A DNA stretch of 64,000 nucleotides from Basidiobolus meristosporus CBS 931.73 (GCA_002104905.1 MCFE01000433.1:1-64000); one strand, 5' to 3'; counted from the stretch's first letter, positions 36,920 to 49,630 are shown. The notes: a model not told the origin generated them from the letters alone. Translations and numbers: made by a program.

Positions 36920-37440
36920 GAAAGCCTTAGTGACTACTCCATTAACTCAATATATAATCTGTACTGTGGATATGACCAGATCCCCCGGATGAGATATCAA
37001 GATATATGTTTGCACTCCAGACACTATTTGGGCTGTCAAGGAAGACAAGACTCAGCCAAGGGGGTACAAACTCTGTGGCTCAGTTTCAGAGATGTATGGT
37101 GAGTGTGCTGTACCAGTTCATACCTGAGGAACTTGCTGTCATTGTTGATGATGCAGGCATCAAAAGACCAAAGCTCCTGGACACCACTGAGGTTATGCCT
37201 GGTGTAAGAAGGTTTGTCTGTAACCATATTCTGGACAATGATGCTATGTTAAGAGCTATTGAAGAAGCCAGACTCACCATCAGTGGTGAGAAGAGCATTT
37301 TTGTGTATCAGAGATATCTGTTGTTGGACAAAGATGCAACACTTATGGTTGTTTGCCTGGAGACTCCAAGACACAAAAGATAGGCAACTGGCCCACTTGC
37401 ACAAGCCTGACCCAAGCATGTGGCTTCTTTAGAATCTGAA
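36920..37440 (+). mobile_element. Ty3/gypsy reverse-transcriptase fragment
   Basis: Frames give LYCGYDQIP, then FALQTLFGLSRKTRL and GGTNSVAQFQRCMVSVL, PEELAVIVDDAGIKRPK, PGVRRFVCNHILDND and ARLTISGEKSIF. This is the order of gypsy RT (GYDQI .. GL..T.L.QG.TNS ... FIDDIGIKGP ... GIRRFVWEH ... TVSGKK). The catalytic YxDD-equivalent reads VDD. Only about 170 residues remain and both ends are broken. Confidence 0.7.
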
Positions 37441-38080
37441 AAACAAGATTTTCTGAAATTGCAGAACCAATTTATCAGTTACAAAGAAAGAATGCCCTCA
37501 TTTATCTGGGGAGAAGAATAAGAAGATGCAATGCTACTACTAGAAGTGGCCCTAGTATCCCTACCAGTTCTAAGACCTCTGCAATTGCAGAACACTGAAT
37601 GCCCACCTATAATGATGGTTGATACAAGCCCAATAGGAGCTAGAGCACTACTGGGCCAAGACAACCTAGTGTAATGAACAGACACAAGGCAGGAGAGTAG
37701 AACTAGGCAAGGCAGGACCCAGAAAGGACTTGGGTGTGGATCAACAAGGCAAGACGTGTTTTCAAGGCAAGGCTGATTTCCAAAGCAAGGCTATTTATTC
37801 AAGACCTGAGTTTATCAAACTGAGGAATACACCAGGGGGGGATAGGACTATGTATACTTTTTGGCAATATGGATGCCAAGAGATATTGGCTAATATTGAT
37901 GGGGTTCTGGGGTGAAGCACAGTAAGTGTGCCAAGATAGAATATACTAAAGAACAGACTGGAATATCACATTGAGATATGTCAGGGGTCAGTTGATTATG
38001 TGACTAGGTCATGTTGCATGTAGTTACCATATATGGCATGGGACTACATAAATTTTAATGGGAAGCTTCCATAAAATGTT
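37441..38080. other. Repeat-derived spacer
   Basis: No gene recognised. Contains several GCAAGGC-type short repeats between 37690 and 37800. CpG-poor like its surroundings. Confidence 0.35.
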
Positions 38081-38145
38081 CCATTGTGTAATGTTAACTT
38101 GGAGCTTTCAAGAAGTTGCTAGAGTGTAGTAGAACTTTCTAGATG
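38081..38145 (-). repeat. Inverted repeat arm (partner 36857-36919)
   Basis: Second arm of the inverted pair around the gypsy RT piece. On the minus strand it reads like 36857-36919. Confidence 0.5.
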
Positions 38146-38179
38146 GAATTGGGACTTCTTCAATGACTTAGCAGGAGCC

Positions 38180-40049
38180 CAACAGCTTTATGTCTCTGCT
38201 CATTCACTGGTTCCCATATGTCCAGGTCTTTGCCAAGCACCGCAAGGGCTAGCCCCTCATCTGCCAGTCTTTACATAGATTGTTGCAATATTCAAGTGTG
38301 TGTTCTTGAGCACTACTCCAAAAGTAGTGTTGTAATCTCTTTGTGTGCCTATTAATATTCCAAAATTTCACTGAGGATATTACAATAACCTTTTGAGTTC
38401 AAGACATTGTTACTTTGCTTGTGAGTTGGATCACCACTTTGTTAACAATGGTGGATGTGGAGACTGTGGTAGAAAAATTGCCTTTCTCTGCAAACTCATG
38501 TACCTCACTGAAGGGTAGCTCAACAGGCTGCACTTTCAACTCTTGCAAAAACAGCTATTTTCTTGTTGGTAATTCTTCTTGGCTTTGATGGGATTCAGTC
38601 TGTTCCAAGCTTACACTGTTAATTGGCAATAGCTGTAGCCTTTTTCTCATGCTTCCCTGTCTCTGACTTGGGTAGACTTTCTCCCTTTACCTTTTCCTTT
38701 GTCACTGCAAGGTCTTTCACTGCTACTTGTGTGAGTTCTTCTTGTATTCAACTACATTTTCTCCTTGAAGAATGCGACTATGATGCATCTGTTATGTCCA
38801 GCTTGTCCCTTGCTTGCACTCTGTTGGCAACCTGATGCTTCATTTATAATTGATTTAAGCTCTCAGTCTATGCTGTGATGAGATCCTGAGGTAGCTGCTT
38901 GTTTATATCACTGCCAGGTCCTTAACTGTTATGTTGATTGAGTGCTTTCCAAGTAGAACTACACATTTTCCTTGGTAAATTTTGTGCTGGTGCATCTGTA
39001 TCTGCCTGCTTTTACCTTATCAGCACTCTTTCAGCTACCTGATGTCTCTTTGAGGCTTACTTGGAGCTTTTGGCCCTGCTTTTAACAGGCTATTGAGGAC
39101 ACTGCTGGCTTATGGTCATTGCACCCTGGTTGTTCTGCCATTCTTGAGATACTTACTTAGCAAAGCAATAATGGCCCAGAATGTGTTTGCTTGCTTGGAT
39201 CCCAGATAATGCTCAAGGAGTAAGTCAAGCACATTTTGCTTGGCCTTAAGTTCCTGATGGTCCCATTGTATGCAGACCTTAAGGTGTTGGCTTGCTAGAA
39301 TTCTAATGGTCTCCTTAATATTAGCCCACTTCTGATCATTGCACTCATTAGCTTCACAGATCTTCAATGTCTTTTGATACTTAGGCTTTGGTGTTGAACA
39401 CTACATTTTTGCCCTCCCATACTACAATAGGTTTTCTGTGGGCTTTATCTTTGGGCACTGTTGTTATGTATCAATGACTGTACAGTGTTCCTCTGCTGTT
39501 AAATCAGGAAATGGCTCAACTCTTGGCTGTGACATTGAGATACTCAAGGTCCCTTTTTGCGGCAAAGAAACTGCTTTCTCTACCTGGGATATTGATTGCT
39601 CTACACCTTTTGTCTGCTCATCCTGTTTCCGTACTATTTCTTGATTTCTCTGGGCCATTGCATCTATCCTATCAGCCACTGCACCTAATTGCCTCATCAA
39701 TACTTAGGTATGAGCAGACAAAATACTGAGTAATATGGATGGTGATGATGTTAAGATGGCCTCTTGCTGGTCTTGAACCAAAGGTACTGCTTTTGCTACA
39801 TTCTCAACTACCTCAGCATTATGATCAGCTTGCAGCTCCACAGATATTCCCAATTGCCTACTTGACTGAGATCTTGAGGAGTCCATATTATTACCTCTGT
39901 GGGAACACTATCCACTGGGCCATTTTTAGTTGTAACCCTGCTTGTTGCACTAAATGTCAAAGCAAGCTGTTGTCCCACCTTTCTTCTGCTGCTGTCAACG
40001 GTGGGGTTTGGCCAGGAACCAGACAACTTTGCTTTTTTTTTGGCGGAAT
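38180..40049 (-). pseudogene. Plavaka-like element A: accessory ORF, broken
   Basis: Paralogue of the accessory ORF at 45099-46452. The aligned start codon at 40049-40047 has become ATT (ATTCCGCCA against ATGCCGCCA), an A-run follows out of frame, and stops are frequent. Recognisable parts include QLGAVADRIDAMAQRNQEIV and SMSQPRVEPFPD. A stretch near 39116-39430 is missing from the other copy and may be a later insertion (possibly copia gag-like). Function unknown. Confidence 0.55.
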
Positions 40050-40260
40050 ATATATGGCAGTAAGTCAAACTAAAGGGGAAATGGGGTTACATATACCTGT
40101 GTATGTGGTGCCACAGCTTTATTTATAATGCTTACTATGGCAGGTCATTATTGAATCTTACATTCATGTAGGTGCAATGTCTCAGATCAAAGATTGTACT
40201 AAGTTCACTTAAGTATTGACAAAAAAGTGATATAATAGCATGATGTTATTGAGTGTCAAG

Positions 40261-41640
40261 CTGTTTGCCCCCTGGACAAGACTACTTTGAATCTATGCAG
40301 TAAGAGAAGAGAAAAAAGACTATGTGGCTATTGTAGCAAGCCTCTCAGCCATGAAGCATACAGACAGCATAGGAAGTATTACAAGGATCATGACCAGTGT
40401 ATTGCCACCCAAGTCATATTAACCATTCACCTGTCACTACTATACCAACAATATCTTGCCAGCCATTTGATATATCTATTATGGCACCTAACCATACTTG
40501 TCACTTTGCACAAACAGAGTCAGGTGAGCTTGGGATGCTTTTAAGCTCACCTCAGCCTTCTTTATATGGCATGCAGAGTGATAGTTATGGAGAAGCAGGC
40601 TTGCTGGTAATTTGTGAGCCTACCTTCCCTAACAACTGTACTCTGCATGAGCCTGGCAAAATCCTATTATGCAATGAGACAACACCCATGGAAAAAAATG
40701 CCAAGGGTACTTTCTGGAGTTGGGTGTGCCTAGTAGTCCATTTACTGGTGAATGATGTAGTGTTGTGGGTAGAGATGTGGCATGTGTCCACCAATATCAG
40801 TATTGGGAGCTTGGAGGATTTACAACTACCTCTTGCCAAAGTCATCCCAGGATGCAACTTACAATGTACATGGTATAAGTGGACAACCATCATGCAGCTG
40901 GCAACATACAACCCAGAGACCATCTTGATACCAGCATGTGTTAACAGTTGCAGGGCATTCACATCAGATAGTGCCATCATTGCAAGGTGTCCAACTTGTC
41001 AGGAATCCACCAGCTTTGGGGGAAAAGATTAGTTACACTCTGTATATATTCCAGTGATGCCCTGTCCAAAGAAGCTCATGCAGTACAGCAAATATTGTAA
41101 AGCTATAAAGTACAACACTCAGTATCAATCAAGCACAAACATACCCAAAATTGATGGATTCTCATTGAACAAGTACACTACTGGCAAACCACTACCATAT
41201 CCCAGTCTCATCAGGAATATTACCTTTAAGTCCATTATGGATGTGATGAATTGGCATCTGGAGGACACCCAGGAAGAGTTGGAAAATACTGAGGACAAAA
41301 AAGCACATGGAGACACTTATGCCTATGGCATTAAGAAGCTAAGCAGCCATAATGTGTGGGTAATCAGGCAAGTAATGCAAAGTTGTGTTGGGTGCAACAA
41401 GCAACTAATTTTTATTAGGAGAACTCTACCAGGCTATGCCAGATTTCTCTTGTCAAAAGCCAATCTCTATACCATTCAATATGGAATTGAAACTAACAAG
41501 AGCCAGAATGCACCTATAAGGGGGACTGGAATCCAGCAGGGAGAAGGAATATATTGGCTAAATACCAACAAGCTCTTTGCAGATATTTTGGAGGTATTCA
41601 TGGCAGAAGTGGTGTCAACCAAGCATATGCTTTGAAGATG
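40261..41640 (+). pseudogene. Plavaka (CACTA-like) element A: transposase remnant, internally deleted
   Basis: Begins with a Cys/His motif CGYCSKPLSHEAYRQHRKYY, as in copy B, but the ATG is now CTG. A second Cys cluster, ACVNSCRAFTSDSAI...CPTC, fits the N-terminal region of Plavaka transposases. The part from 41054 matches copy B's C-terminal part (MNWHLEDTQEELENTED). The central catalytic region is missing and several frame breaks are present, so it is dead. Confidence 0.6.
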
Positions 41641-42063
41641 TATATGCTACCAGCACTACAGGGCATATAATAGCTTTGTAAATATGTCATTGGTGGCAGT
41701 TGTGCATATTTTCAGAGGTTAGTGAGCAGGAAGCTAAAGTATTTCTTGATTCAAACTATATGTGGAATACCCAAGGTTGTAGTGAGCAAGCAAACAAAGA
41801 GGGGCAATTCTACAGTGAACATATGAATTGCATAAGGGGAGATAGAGAAAGGAAATACCATTTGGTCAATTGGTATGGTAGCATTCTACAGAACTAGCTG
41901 TAAAATTAGCCAAACACTGTTGTGATCCCATTATAAGATTGTGTGGATAGCCATTAGTACTAAGCTGCTAGCACTATGGTGGTCTCTTTACAAGATCTTG
42001 ATGGCTAATCTGGATGAGATTCACCTGTGGGACCAAATTATTTTCATAGGGATGGTAGTTTTG
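41641..42063. mobile_element. Right flank of Plavaka-like element A
   Basis: Matches 49430-49610 at the end of element B (shared TTAGCCAAACAC, CCCATTATAAGATTG and GATGAGAT blocks). Similarity stops near 42063, where a copia fragment begins, so the element end is about here. Confidence 0.5.
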
Positions 42064-43910
42064 GCTATTTCTGGTCTAATTAGATCATGTGGCATTTGAT
42101 ACTGGGATGATCACATCTGTGACATTCTTGGGCACTGAATTAGGCTCAATCACTGCTTTAGGGTCCGCTGGACTCAAAAAGTTTTCATGAGTTTGCTGCA
42201 ACTTGATCCTGACAATTGGTGGACCTGTGAATAGTGTCTTGTTATCATGCAATGTCATTTTTTGTGATATTTTTAAATTTCATCAAACAACAACTCTCTG
42301 GACTTGCTCAGCTTTTTTGCTTTGGCATAGTTCAGTCTGTATGACTTCCTTTCATTGGAGCAGCCCAAAAGTATGCTTTTTACACTTTTTGGCTGAGATT
42401 TTGATGGAATTCCAGGCTGTTTCACGGCATACACTGTACACCCAAGTACTCTTTGATGTTCTTCACTTTGTCTATATCCATATCATGCCTCAAGTGGGGT
42501 AGATCCACTAGAGATTCCACTATAACTCCTATTTTTATAGTTTACAGCTGTGGTAACTAATTCTGCCCAAAAATCATAGAATAAATTTTGATCATGGACT
42601 ATAGATCTCACCATATCAATTATTGATCTGTTTGCACAGTCTGCTACTACACTTTGCTGTGGGGAGTATGGTACCACAGTCTGTTGCTTTATCCCATGAA
42701 TCTTGCAGAAGTGGATGAAGAGTTTTGAAGTATACTCTCTACCATTGTCAGCACATATTTTTGTGACTTTTTAACCAGTTTCACTTTCCACTATGGCTTT
42801 AAACTCCCTAAACTTAGACATAGCCTTTTCCTTTCTCTCCATGAAGTAGACCTATGTGTAACTTGTATCATTATCAATAAATGGGATTAAATACTTCATC
42901 CAACCAATGAATAAATTTTGCATAGGTCAACATAGATCTGAGTGAATTAGACGTGTTTTTTCTTAGCTTTGGCTAACTCAGAGCTCTTGAAATGTTGTAT
43001 GGCTTATTTCCCATATATACAGGCTTCATGGTGCTCTAAACTTGCTAGGCAATCAGTTTTTCATTTCAGCTACGTATATTGGCTTCCAGATATGACAGAA
43101 TATAAGTCAACTTTGATAGAATCTGATCCCTAATACCTTAAGTAAAATGAACACCATTTTGATCAGTGATCCTGCATCTAGAATTGTAAAATATGAAGCT
43201 GAGTCCTTCTGCAGTGGCTTTACTTACTGATGATAGGTTTTTGGCCATTGCTGGTACAAAGGGTACTTCCTTGAAGGTAGGAGTAACGCTTCCTTTAACA
43301 TTACTAAGGATTACTTTGATAATTCCTTCTCCTACCACAAACTGTTTCAATGTAACCCATGAATACATTCATAATTGAAATTTATTGATATTGGGCAAAA
43401 AGTCCTGTTTGATGTGTTAAATGTAGAGATGTGCCAGAGTAGTACACCACGTAGGAGAATCCTTTTTGTGGTCATAGTAAGTGCTGATATTAATAGTTAA
43501 TCCTTTGTTGTGCAACATTTCCATATTCAGGCTTCTTTTGCTGATTATCTCACTGTTTATAGCACTGGTCGGATGTGTGTCCTTTCTTTTGGCAGTGATT
43601 GCAAAACAGGTTGCTGTTGCCTTTGAAGGGTCTCAAGCACCTTCTTTAGTGATTATTGTTGCTTATTAAAGCATCTTGTACTTCCCTTTTATTGGCACTT
43701 GATTTTTTTAATTCCTCATCCAGAAGCCCTTCATATATGTAATTTAAGGTCAAATAAACAATGCTGAAATCTTATGCTGATACATGTCCCTGAAACATAA
43801 CTGCCAGGCAATTCAGGATGGAAACTATCACATCCTCTTGAGGAGCTAGTATGATCACAGATTCAATTGCATCCACCATCATGGTACTACTCTGTAATAA
43901 ATTATTGAGA
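42064..43910 (-). mobile_element. Ty1/copia remnant: gag knuckle to integrase
   Basis: Minus strand, in correct order. A Gag zinc knuckle CNHCQKKGHTSDQC lies at about 43555-43597. A protease-to-integrase linker (AMAKNLSSVSKATAEGLSF) lies at 43138-43368, and an integrase core (YSPQQSVVADCANRSIID...FWAEL) at 42483-42677. Stops and frameshifts separate them. The 42063 end abuts the Plavaka-like end. Confidence 0.75.
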
Positions 43911-45680
43911 TGATCCCGTCAAAAGGCCATCACAAGTCAAAGTCCCATGACTAAGAGGTACTATTCCCATCAGGACACTGTCCAGATACTGTTGAAAAAT
44001 AATTGCACTCCAGATTTCTCAAAAAACTTAGTCAAAATCTTTCATCACTACAATGTATAAGTGGCATCTGATTGGTTCCCTGCCAATTTGCTCACTTTCT
44101 GATCCCAGACACTTTATTGCCTTCTACATTTGTGTGACTTCATTGGCTATTGCTTCTTTTTCACACTTCTTACTTCCTGACTCAACCATTTCTCTTACTC
44201 TTCACACATATAATTTAATTTATTTCCATTGAAACTTCAGTTGTACCTCAATTCCAACTCTTGTGCAAACAGCAGTTTTCTAGTTGCTAATTTTTCTTGG
44301 CTCTGATGGGATTCAGTCTGTTCCTGGCTTGTGGAATCAATTGGCAAGAACTGGGGTTTTTTTTTCATGCCTCCCGGTCTCAGGCTTGGGTAGACATCTT
44401 TCCCTTTCCCTTTTTCTTTATCACTACCAGGTCTTTCACTGCTAATTTGTCTGAGTGCTTCTTGTAAAGAACTACGTTTTCTCCCGGATAGATTCTGCTC
44501 TGACACATCTGTTTTGGCCTGCTTGTTGCTTGCTGGCACTCTTCTGGCAATCTGGCGCCCATGAAATATTATTAAGATGATCCTGTCAAAAGGCCATCAC
44601 AAAGTCAAAGTCCTATGACTAAGTGGTACTGATCTTGTCAGGACACCATCCAGAGACCATTGAGAAAAGTTGCACCGCAGATTTCACACAAAACTTAGTC
44701 AAAATTTTTCATCACAACAATGTATAAGTGGCTTTTGATTGGTTCCCTGTCAATTTGCTCACTTTCTAATCCTGGACACTCTGTTGCCTCCTATGTTGGT
44801 GTGACATTATTGGCTATTGCCTCTTTTTAACACTCCTTACTTCCTAACTCAACCATTTCTCTTACTTTCATGCATACAAATTGATTTATTTCTGTTGAAA
44901 CTTCAGGTGTACCTCAATTGCCAACTGTACTGACCTATACAAGTCTCTATACCCTACACTAATATTAAGCCCAACCCCAAACTCAACAAGTAACTCCATT
45001 AAAATCCACCTCTCAATAAGTATTTCTGCAGTAACGCTCTGGTTCCACAACTTTGGCGGGAACTCACCAGCTTTATGCCACTGTTCATTCAATGGCTCTC
45101 ACACATCCTGGCATTCAGTCAGCACTGCAAGGTCTAGATCTTCATCTGCCAGTCTTTGCAATAAATCCTTGCAATATTCCAGTGAAATTTCTTGAGCACT
45201 GCTCTTGAAGAAGTGCTGCAACCTCTTGGTGTGCCTATTAATGTACCAAAACTCCACTGAAGGCATTGTGATAGTCTCTTGAGCTCTTGATATTGTAGCC
45301 TTTTCTGTCAGTAGGATCTCCATCCTGTCAATAATGGAGCCTGTGGAGGCTGTGGTAGACAAATTGCCTTTTTCAGCAAACTCATCTACCTTGCTGGAGT
45401 GTAGCTCAACTGGCTGCGCTTCCAACTCTTGTGAAAGCAGCTGTTTTCTTGTTGGTAATTCTTCTTGGCTATGATGGGATTCAGTCTATTGCTGGCTTGT
45501 GGCATTAACTGGGTAGACATTTTTCCCTTTACCTTTTCCTTTATCACTGCCAGGTCTTTCACTGCTACTTTGTCTGAGTACTTCTTGTAAAGAACCATGT
45601 TCTCTCCCGGATAAATTCTGCTCTGACGCTGCTATTTTGTCCTGCTTGCACTTGCTGGCACTGGTCTGGCAACCTGCTAT
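43911..45680. repeat. Tandem partial duplication of the accessory-ORF 3' region
   Basis: The sequence at 43911-44250 recurs at 44578-44920 (667-bp offset, starting TGATCC[CT]GTCAAAAGG). Then 44251-44560 matches about 45420-45680. The first unit is therefore a deletion derivative lacking about 490 bp that the second unit keeps. Confidence 0.65.
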
Positions 45681-46452
45681 TTTTTTCAGCTTGTTTTGAG
45701 CTCTCAACTGTAGTTGTGACAGGCTCCTGTAATAGTAGCTGGTTTTTATCACTGCCAGGTCCTTTGCTGCTACTTTGACTGGGTGCTTTGTGAGTGGTAC
45801 TACACTTTTTCCTTGATAAGTGTTGTGCTGGTGCATCCATGTCTGCCTGCTTGTCCCTAATTGGCACTCTTCCAGCTGCCTGATGGTGTTCCCCTGCTGT
45901 TACATTGGGAAATGGCTCAATTCTTGGCTGTGACATTGAGCTACTTGAGATCCTTCTTTGCAGCAAAGATTATGCTGTTTCTACCTGGGATATTGATTGC
46001 TCTACATGTAATATCTGCTCATCCTGTTTCTGCACTATTACCTGATTTCTCCGGGCCATTGCATCTATCCTATCAGCCACTGCACCTAATTGCTTCATTA
46101 ATGCTCTGGTACAAGCGGACAACATACTTGCTAATATGGGTGGCAGTGATGTTATTATGGCCACTTGCTGATCTTCAACTGAGGGTACTGCGTTTGCTAC
46201 AATCTCATCTGCCTGAGCATAGTGGTCTGCTTGTGGCTCTGCATAGGTTCTCAATTGCCAACTTGACTGAGAGCCTGAGGAGTCTGCATTATTACCTTCA
46301 ATGGGCACACTTTCCACAGGGCCTTTTTTGGATGTAGCCCCACTTGTTGCACTAGATATTGAAGCAAGCTGTTGTCCAACCATTCTTCTGTTGCCATCAG
46401 TGGTGGGGTTCAGTTGAGAACCAGACAACTTTGCTTTATTTTTTGGCGGCAT
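45099..46452 (-). pseudogene. Plavaka-like element B: accessory ORF, frameshifted
   Basis: ATG at 46452 (MPPKNKAKLSGSQ). The first 160 residues are Ser/Thr/Gln-rich with a predicted helical, coiled-coil-like stretch (KQLGAVADRIDAMARRNQ). The frame then breaks at about 45970 and continues through overlapping frames to 45099, ending FWYINRHTKRLQHFF ... CKDLLQRLADEDLDLAV. It sits head-to-head with the transposase, ATG to ATG 222 bp. I do not recognise the protein; as the divergent partner it may be an accessory DNA-binding or regulatory factor. It is paralogous to 38180-40049. Confidence 0.55.
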
Positions 46453-46674
46453 ATATATGGGAGTGAGTCAAACCAAAGGGGAAATAGTGTTACATACACA
46501 TGTCTATGTGGTGCCATAACTTTATTCATAATGCCTACTATGGCAGGTTATCATTGAATCTTACATTCATGTAGGTGCAATGTCTCAAATACAAGACTGT
46601 CTTAAGCTCACATGAGTATTGACCAAAACTTGACATAATAGCGTTATGTTGTTGAAGTTCAAACCGTTTGCCTC
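46453..46674. promoter_or_regulatory. Bidirectional promoter region of Plavaka-like element B
   Basis: The 222 bp between divergent start codons at 46452 (-) and 46675 (+). Conserved in element A (about 40050-40270), including a CTTACATTCATGTAGGTGCA block. Confidence 0.4.
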
Positions 46675-46974
46675 ATGGACAAGACTGCCTCAATTCTATG
46701 CAGTAAGAGAAGAGAAAAAAGACCATGTGGCTATTGTGGCAAGCCTCTCAGCCATGAAGCACACAGACATCATAGGAAATATTACAAGAACCATGGCCAG
46801 TGTTTTGCTGCCAAAGTCATATTTGACCATTCATTGGTCACTATTGTACCAATATTACCTTGCTGGCCAGTTGATACTTCTATACTGACACCTGCCCATC
46901 TTTGTCACCTTGCGCAAATTGAGTCAGGTGAGTCTGTGACGCCGTTAGGCTTACCTCAAACTTCTGAACTAGAT

Positions 46975-47580
46975 GCAAGTCTTCAGTCCCTCTGTGCTCT
47001 TATACATCCTGCATAACATTGATCCACAGAAAAAGGTCATAAAATGGATTTTCTCCTGCATAATAAGTGAACCACAGGGGCTGCTTTGCATGAAGATGCA
47101 GAGCTATGTTTCACACTCTGTGGCCAAGTATAGGCTCACCTGGCCTCCCTGGCACACTGTGGCATCATTTGGCAATCATGGCTCAATGTGGTGTTATGAT
47201 CTGCTGCTTGAATGTTTAAGTTAGATCAGTTTTTAGTCAAATCAGTTTGTATATGTTTATGTTATCAGTAAATCAGTATTATCTATCAGATCAGTAGCAT
47301 TAGTCAGCAAATGAATCAGCAGATCCTTATCAGACAGAATTTGATATATTAAGTGGGATCTTATTGGGTGATGATGATGCAATCAAATGAGTCATCAGCC
47401 ACAACCTACATAGGAAATACAATTAGTCAGTATTTGATCTGGCAAATTCATATAAGGAGCTGCTGGAAACTCAATAAAGATCAGTTCAGGTCTTAGTGAA
47501 TACAATACTAGCCAAACTCCCTATTCCTCTACAACTCTTATACCAAGACTTGTAACAGTGGCACTATCCAATTGAGCAAG
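46975..47580 (+). mobile_element. Single arm of a Harbinger-related fold-back element
   Basis: Matches the right arm of the fold-back at 58376-59099 from about 46975 (FSPSVLLYILHN, QGLLCMKMQSY, GNHGSMW). After the solo LTR it resumes at GCACTATCCAATTGAGCAAGTCT, the fold-back's own end. The other arm is missing. Confidence 0.6.
47192..47557 (+). repeat. Solo LTR, 366 bp
   Basis: Begins TGTTATGATC and ends CTTGTAACA, giving TGTTA/TAACA inverted ends. It is flanked by GTGG on both sides (47188-47191 and 47558-47561), splitting a fold-back arm whose intact version reads ATGTGGCACTATCC. It has no primer-binding site or pol nearby, so it is a solo LTR. Strand is arbitrary. Confidence 0.75.
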
Positions 47581-48960
47581 TCTAATAATATGCGCATTTA
47601 CATGACAGCCATTTATCCAAAGGAACAAGTCTTTTATCTGCATTGGAGAAACCCCAGCCATTAGCAAGAAAGCAGGTTTTTCTGGGCACAATGGATGGTT
47701 TTACTGTTGAATGTGTGAGATCCAGGGGATTTAGTCCATAACTCATATGCATTATCATTACCCAAACACTAGCACTAAGTGCATTATCTTCCCACTAAGA
47801 GAATGTACAGAAGTAAGCATGCAATTGCAGCATAGTTGGCAAGCTATAAGCCATCAGCCAGAATATGGAATCAATTGGAAACCGGAGATACTTGAGATAG
47901 AGGGTGTATGTTGGAGCAAAAGCTTTCCACTGGGAGCAATGCATTTGCTTTTCAACAATATCCCTATACTGCTGACCAAGTTGTATATAGGGCATTTCAA
48001 ACTAAATGTGCCCTTCAAGATACTGGAGAAATTTGAAAGAATTGGCAAGATACTACAGAATATCTGCTACACCAAGTACTTCTCATGGGCTCCAATTAAT
48101 ATTCATACACATATGCCATAATACATATGCAATGACTGGATGAGCTGGATATCTATTTATTTAGGTGGTGTTCTGAGACCATTCCTACCAAGAATACATT
48201 GGAAGCATTGGGAGTCATATGTGGCCATTGTAGGAATATTTATCCAGATGCAGATCACCAATGCCAACTTTGCACATCTTCAGCTGTTGTATGAGGAGTT
48301 TGTGACAGGATTTGAGCGGCTATACTACAAGCATAAAGCTGAACGCGTAGATCTCTGCTGCTACTGTATCCATTCTCTACCCCACCTTGAACAGCATGTG
48401 GAGAATATTGGGCTTTGCTTCACCTTTTGGAAGTTTCCTATGGAGTGGATGCGTGGGGAGATAGGAAGACAAGTCAAGTTGCAGGTATTACCATATCCCA
48501 ATCTCATCAAGATTATTACCTACAACTCCCTCATGGATCTGATGAGATGGCACATGGAGGACAGCCAGAAAGAGTTGGAGAATACTCAGGACAAATGTGC
48601 AAATGAGACACCTATGCCTATGACATTAAGAAGCTAAGCAGCGCCAATGCATGGGTAATCAGTTAAGTAATGCAAAGTTCAGTTTAGTGCAACAACCAAC
48701 TAATTTTTATCAGGAAAACTCTACAAAGATATGCCAAAATTTTCACGGTCAGAAATCCACTTCTACACCATTCAATATGGACTCACACAAACAAAAGCCA
48801 GGATGCACCTATAATGGGGACTAGAATCCAGAAGGGAGAGTGAACATATTGGCTAAATACCAACAAGCTCTTTGCAGATATTTTGGAGGTATTCATGGCA
48901 GAAGTGGCAACAACCAAGCATATGTTTGTAAGATGTATATGTTACCAGCAGTACGTGGTA

Positions 48961-49630
48961 TACAGAAACTTTGCAAGTATCACACTAAAAAGCCATAGAG
49001 CTGAGGTGATAGAAGTATGACAATTGTGGCAGGTGTGTGTGTTTATAGAGGTTAGTAAGCAGGAGGCCATAGTTTTTTTGATTCAGACTATATGTGGAAA
49101 ACCCAAGGTATTAGTGATTAAGCAAATAAAGAGGGGTGATTCTACAGTGGAATAAATGAATTGCACAAGGGGAGGTAGATAAAGGAAATACCATTTAGTA
49201 AATTGGTACAATAGCATTATACAAAACCAGTGGTAGGCTGTCATACTGCCAATATAATGCCATCAGAGTCTTGCTGTGAGGCCATCAAAATACCCTCAAG
49301 TGTCTTATGTTATAAGGCAATTGGGTGTGCTGGCCAGCTGGATCCACTTAAAGTAGTTATAGAGCCCTAAAAGACTGCAACAATACCATGCAAATATTGT
49401 TACCGCACCAACAAAGTATTATCAAGTTTTATCCGTTTATTTGGTTGTAAATTAGCAAAACACCATTGTAATCCCATCATAAGATTGTTAGGAGGGTCAC
49501 TAATTCCAGGTTGCTAGTATTATGATTGTCTCTAAATGGGATCCTGATGGCTGATCCTGATGAGATCCACCATGGGACCAAGTTATATCTCATAGGGCTA
49601 CTGCTAATTAGGTTCCTCATTTCTTCTCCT
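48961..49630. mobile_element. Right flank of Plavaka-like element B
   Basis: CpG-poor, no gene. The end near 49430-49610 matches the right flank of element A (41880-42063). Confidence 0.45.

Larger units (their letters stand above)
46675..48960 (+). pseudogene. Plavaka (CACTA-like) element B: transposase, interrupted
   Basis: ATG at 46675, then CGYCGKPLSHEAHRHHRKYY, a Cys/His motif of Plavaka N-termini. The reading is broken by a fold-back arm and a solo LTR (about 46975-47580). It resumes with WSKSFPLGAMHLLFNNIPIL, then LTKLYIG, matching the Plavaka catalytic block (FPFDFMHL.wENl...lW.G) but with GA where the family has Asp. Further on, EEFVTGFERLYYKHKAERV, LPHLEQHVENIGL and the YPNLIKIIT stretch match the transposase C-terminus. 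The lost Asp and frame breaks mean it is inactive. Confidence 0.65.

Noticed and set aside
37690-37800. GCAAGGC-type short repeats, considered as a CRISPR or VNTR
   Set aside because: Unit length and spacing vary and there are no unique equal-length spacers.
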